A stretch of 64,000 nucleotides of DNA, taken from NCBI RefSeq assembly GCF_040760075.1, contig NZ_CP142884.1, positions 4,588,001-4,652,000 of the forward strand. The letters run 5' to 3'. A model generated the notes under the pieces. It was not told the DNA's origin. It saw only the letters and a list, made by a program, of their open reading frames with translations, and made no database searches. The translations under genes were made by a program, and so were the position numbers. This DNA is from Sphingobacterium sp. R2 (lineage in GTDB: Bacteria > Bacteroidota > Bacteroidia > Sphingobacteriales > Sphingobacteriaceae). This document shows positions 60,856 through 64,000 of this stretch, one piece after another; within the stretch, counting starts at the first letter, position 1, and the number at the start of each line of letters is the position of its first letter.

Positions 60856-62271
60856 ATGAAGCGTAGAACATTTATCCAAAACGCAAGCCTGTTAACAGCA
60901 GGTGCACTAACCAGCAAATTTTCATTTGCTCAAGAACATTCTTTTCCTACAGTCCGTACCGTCAAAGAGAAGAGGCTTTTTTCGAGTAAAGTAATAGAAG
61001 ATGCAATTGTAGAATTTCAGAAAAATGTTAAAAATAAGGAGCTGTCGTGGTTATTTAATAACTGTTTTCCCAATACTCTTGACACCACAGTCTTCCCCTA
61101 TGTTCAAAACGGAAGAAACTACACGTACGTCATTACAGGAGATATAGACGCCATGTGGTTACGTGATAGCAGTGCACAAGTATGGCCCTATCTTCCCTTT
61201 ATGAAAAAGGATAAAAAATTACAGGATCTGATTGTTGGACTAATCCAAAAGCAGAGTAAATGTATCAATATTGACCCTTACGCGAATGCATTTTATAATG
61301 ATCCAACCAAAAAGGGCGAATGGTTTAGCGATCATACAGACATGAAACCAGGGATTCATGAACGGAAGTGGGAAATCGATTCGTTGTGCTATCCAATTCG
61401 ATTAGCCTATCATTACTGGAAAGAAACCAAAGACAGTAGTCCATTTAATGAGGAATGGCTGGAAGCCCAACATAAAATATATCAAACTTTCGTTGAGCAA
61501 CAACGAAAAGACAGCCTCGGTCCTTATAAATTTGAGCGCACTACCGCAAGAGGATCAGATACGTTGCAGGTTGATGGTTATGGATATCCCGTGAATCCGG
61601 TTGGATTGATCTGTTCTAGTTTTCGACCTTCGGACGATTCTACCGTATTCTCGTTCTTGATTCCCTCCAATTTGTTTGCAATTGTGAGTCTTAGACAATC
61701 TGCAGAGATATTGAAAAAAGTCAAAAATGAAAAGGCACTCGCCGATAAAATGGAAGCGCTCGCAAACGAGGTAGAAGCAGCAGTAAATAAGTACGGCATA
61801 ATAGATCACCCAACACTAGGTCGTATATATGCCTTCGAAGTGGACGGGTTTTCAAGTCATCTGATGATGGATGATGCCAATATTCCCAGCCTACTGGCCT
61901 TACCGTACTTAGGGGCTGTCGATATCAATAATGAAGTTTATCAACGTACGCGTAACTTTGTGCTGTCCGATAAAAATCCATTCTTTTTCAAAGGAACGGC
62001 AGCAGAAGGAATTGGTGGTCCTCACATAGGCAGAGATATGATCTGGCCGATGTCCATTATCATGCGCGCACAGACCTCGACAAGTGATGAGGAGATTCGT
62101 AACTGTATTAAGACGCTGGTAAATACCCATGGTGGAACCGGATTTATGCATGAATCTTTTCATAAAGATGATCCTAAAAAATTCACAAGACATTGGTTTG
62201 CCTGGACGAATACATTATTTGGCGAATTAATTTGGAAAATATATAAAGAGAAACCATCTTTGCTACAATAA
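60856..62271 (+). CDS. GH125 exo-alpha-1,6-mannosidase
   Basis: A 471-residue glycoside hydrolase of family GH125, which removes alpha-1,6-linked mannose without metal. The N-terminus has a Tat-type signal (KRRTFIQNASLLTAGALTS, cut near SFAQ). Typical segments are ITGDIDAMWLRDSSAQVWPYLPF, GEWFSDHTDMKPGIHERKWEID, TFVEQQRKDSLGPYKFERTT, PVGLICSSFRPSDDSTVFSF and TGFMHESFHKDDPKKFTRHWFAWTN. It probably acts in the periplasm on mannan or mannosylated glycans. It is followed by the murI-leader hairpin. Confidence 0.92.
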   Translation: MKRRTFIQNASLLTAGALTSKFSFAQEHSFPTVRTVKEKRLFSSKVIEDAIVEFQKNVKNKELSWLFNNCFPNTLDTTVFPYVQNGRNYTYVITGDIDAMWLRDSSAQVWPYLPFMKKDKKLQDLIVGLIQKQSKCINIDPYANAFYNDPTKKGEWFSDHTDMKPGIHERKWEIDSLCYPIRLAYHYWKETKDSSPFNEEWLEAQHKIYQTFVEQQRKDSLGPYKFERTTARGSDTLQVDGYGYPVNPVGLICSSFRPSDDSTVFSFLIPSNLFAIVSLRQSAEILKKVKNEKALADKMEALANEVEAAVNKYGIIDHPTLGRIYAFEVDGFSSHLMMDDANIPSLLALPYLGAVDINNEVYQRTRNFVLSDKNPFFFKGTAAEGIGGPHIGRDMIWPMSIIMRAQTSTSDEEIRNCIKTLVNTHGGTGFMHESFHKDDPKKFTRHWFAWTNTLFGELIWKIYKEKPSLLQ

Positions 62272-62283
62272 ATCTGAATCTTG

Positions 62284-62325
62284 TAACGCACTGTTATAAG
62301 TGAAGGAATATATAACAGTGCGTTA
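62284..62325 (+). promoter_or_regulatory. Perfect 15-bp hairpin ending on the murI start codon
   Basis: Arms TAACGCACTGTTATA and TATAACAGTGCGTTA with a 12-base loop containing the SD-like GAAGGA. The last base of the right arm is the A of the murI ATG. It may be a regulatory hairpin or the terminator of the GH125 gene. Confidence 0.75.
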
Positions 62326-63148
62326 TGAATAATTTAAAAACTTCCGGTCCTATTGGTATTTTTGATTCTGGTTATGGCGGTCTCACCGTATTTAAAGAAA
62401 TTCAACACCTTTTGCCTCAATATGATTATATCTATTTAGGTGACAATGCTCGTGTTCCCTATGGTACACGATCGTTTGAGACCGTTTATAATTACACCAA
62501 ACAATGTGTTTTTAAACTATTCGACTTGGGATGTAACCTCATTATATTGGCCTGTAATACAGCATCAGCTAAAGCATTAAGAACCATTCAACAAAATGAC
62601 CTTCCCCCGGAAAGAACGTACTCGGAGTAATTAGACCCACTACCGAAATGGTTCATAATTTTACTAAAACCAATAAAATTGGTATTTTAGCAACTACGGG
62701 TACAGTCAATTCAGAATCCTATAAAATAGAAATTCACAAATTTAACCCTGAAATTGAGGTTTTTCAACATGACTGCCCTTTTTGGGTGCCATTAGTAGAG
62801 AACAATGAAATGAATACCAAAGGCGCTCATTATTTTGTCGAAAAGGATATACGGGAACTGTTACAACAATCGGCTCAGATTGACACCATAGTGCTTGCTT
62901 GCACGCATTACCCGTTATTATTGCCTGTAATAGAGAAGTATGTACCAAACCATATTCAGATTATCTCCCAGGGTCCCATTGTCGCGGCTAGCTTAAAAGA
63001 CTATCTGAATAGACATAAAGAAATTGAGATACTTTGTTCCCAAGATGAACAATTGACATTCTACACGACTGATGACCCGCATGATTTTGAAAGCAAAGCA
63101 ACGATATTTTTTGGAAAATCAATAGTCGCTAGCCATATATTCGTTTGA
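62325..63148 (+). pseudogene. murI: Glutamate racemase gene split by a one-base frameshift
   Basis: Makes D-glutamate for peptidoglycan. The first frame (62325-62630) gives PIGIFDSGYGGLTVFKEI, YLGDNARVPYG and the catalytic Cys in IILACNTASAK, then stops after LPPERTYSE. The second frame, one base back, carries on from about 62609 with VLGVIRPTTEMV, the second catalytic Cys in VLACTHYPLLLP and the C-terminus. Adding one base near the C5 run (62604-62608) or the AGAAC at 62613 would restore a normal protein of about 275 residues. All catalytic residues are intact, so a sequencing or assembly error is as likely as a true mutation. Confidence 0.85.
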
Positions 63149-63238
63149 TAAATTCGAAGATACCAATTTTAAAATTGAAAAATTTCTAAAACTTTTACGC
63201 TGCAATTTTCGTTATTCTGTCAATAAAAGGTGAATAAA

Positions 63239-63484
63239 ATGAAAAAGAACTTTATAACCATTGCATATAATCAGGATACACAGCATTGCGAATCTAAAGA
63301 GTTTTCAAGTATTCAGGAAAGTGCGGAGTATTTTAAAACGTTAGAAACTTCTGCAGAGCCCAATTACCTTCCTGTATGTACTTATAATTTAAACACCAAT
63401 ACGATTTTGGATATAAGTGACTATTATGTCAACAAGGATAGTGAGCTACAGCAGATCATAAATAGTTGCCTTTCGGAAAGATAA
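63239..63484 (+). CDS. Small protein of unknown function
   Basis: An 81-residue acidic-leaning protein (MKKNFITIAYNQDTQHCES, then FSSIQESAEYFKTLETSAE and YYVNKDSELQQIINSCLSE). I do not recognise it. The ATG 63239 follows an AAAAGG SD at a good distance; an in-frame GTG three codons earlier would place the start over the SD. No partner is evident; the region around it is AT-rich. Confidence 0.55.
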   Translation: MKKNFITIAYNQDTQHCESKEFSSIQESAEYFKTLETSAEPNYLPVCTYNLNTNTILDISDYYVNKDSELQQIINSCLSER

Positions 63485-63643
63485 TGTCGAGTTATAACCT
63501 TCTGTCAAAGGATCGGTCTAGATCCATCTGTCTTCATTATGTTATGTACTCATCTTATTTATAATATTACATCCCTTTAAAATAATATCTCGTTAATTTT
63601 TAATATCTTCAAATCGATAATCAAACCAAATAACTTACTGATA

Positions 63644-64000
63644 ATGAAAACCAAATTGACTATAAGCCTTTTAACAGTATCATTAGGATTGACGGCATGT
63701 AATTCAAGTCCTGCTAGTTCGACTTCAGGTTCGGATAGCAGTGCTAATGCTCCCGTGGATACAACGAGCTATCCTGCTGTAGAAACACAAAAGGCAAACA
63801 CAAATTATAAGCCGGCATTTGCTGGACAAACTAGAATTCAGGGTGTGAAAACTACCACACCTTATGAAGGTAAAGTGATTGCAGAGGGATTAAAATCACC
63901 TTGGGGCATTACCGCAATGCCTGATGGCCGATTATTGATATCAGAAAAAGAGGGCGATTTTAGAATTGCAACAAAAGATGGTGAATTAAGTGAACCAATC
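63644..64000 (+). CDS. Glucose/sorbosone dehydrogenase-like (PQQ type) lipoprotein, N-terminal part
   Basis: The first 119 codons of a gene that leaves the window. The N-terminus is a lipoprotein signal with the lipobox LGLTACNSSPAS, followed by a Ser/Thr-rich linker. Next comes VIAEGLKSPWGITAMPDGRLLISEKEGDFRIATKDG, the typical start of the glucose/sorbosone dehydrogenase beta-propeller. Such soluble PQQ-dependent sugar dehydrogenases act in the periplasm. The rest of the protein is not in view, so the cofactor and substrate cannot be checked. Confidence 0.8.
   Translation, partial: MKTKLTISLLTVSLGLTACNSSPASSTSGSDSSANAPVDTTSYPAVETQKANTNYKPAFAGQTRIQGVKTTTPYEGKVIAEGLKSPWGITAMPDGRLLISEKEGDFRIATKDGELSEPI

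Overview
The window reads as a chromosomal segment of a Bacteroidota bacterium, most likely Sphingobacterium or a close relative. The evidence is the low GC content, the exact Bacteroidota promoter element TAnnTTTG in front of many genes, and family-typical genes such as long NusB, DUF1573, YajC, DUF3098, DUF4846, GH130 and a three-gene RND efflux set. The genus is inferred from general sequence resemblance. I see no tRNA, rRNA, CRISPR array, insertion sequence or prophage.

Layout. At 1-5 kb: the holA end, an orphan HsdR-N-like nuclease domain, clpP-clpX and AMP nucleosidase. At 5-11 kb: an MFP-RND-OMF efflux operon and a DUF6965 gene. At 11-24 kb: an orphan receiver protein, ywbE, a membrane protein-dxr-rseP operon, a DPP-IV-like peptidase, dinB, and a ybbR-coaE-MBL nuclease operon. 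The last of these is separated from yajC by a two-gene DUF2975/XRE module on the opposite strand. At 24-29 kb: a leucine-dehydrogenase-like gene, nusB, DUF1573 and yajC, divergent from an MsbA-type ABC transporter. At 29-34.4 kb: a nucleoside-type MFS permease, then a four-gene operon (GntP permease, RidA, D-serine dehydratase-like PLP enzyme, M19 dipeptidase) that looks like a D-amino-acid utilisation pathway. At 34.6-47 kb: pepD, a convergent and overlapping GH130/GT4 pair, a sugar acetyltransferase, the NAD(P)HX repair enzyme, and a 1140-residue GH18-like/NodB/GT2 fusion divergent from a DUF4846 lipoprotein. At 47.2-48.7 kb: a 1.5-kb gene-free AT-rich stretch with a perfect 56-bp palindrome. 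At 48.7-54.6 kb: small proteins, a cold-shock-domain protein and leuS. At 54.8-58.5 kb: the operon ftsX-DUF3098-uppP-truB-ribF. At 58.5-64 kb: aroQ, a Wzi/RemB-like outer-membrane protein, a GH125 alpha-mannosidase, a frameshifted murI preceded by a perfect hairpin that ends on its start codon, a small unknown gene, and the start of a sugar dehydrogenase lipoprotein gene.

Most of the window is housekeeping: proteolysis, isoprenoid and envelope biogenesis, translation, cofactors. The points most worth a second look are a recurring promoter layout that predicts leaderless or near-leaderless mRNAs at five genes, the murI frameshift with its start-codon hairpin, the D-serine cluster with its diagnostic His-x-Cys zinc site, the leucine-dehydrogenase-like protein lacking the family's catalytic lysine, the single-chain polysaccharide synthase/deacetylase, and the 56-bp palindrome.
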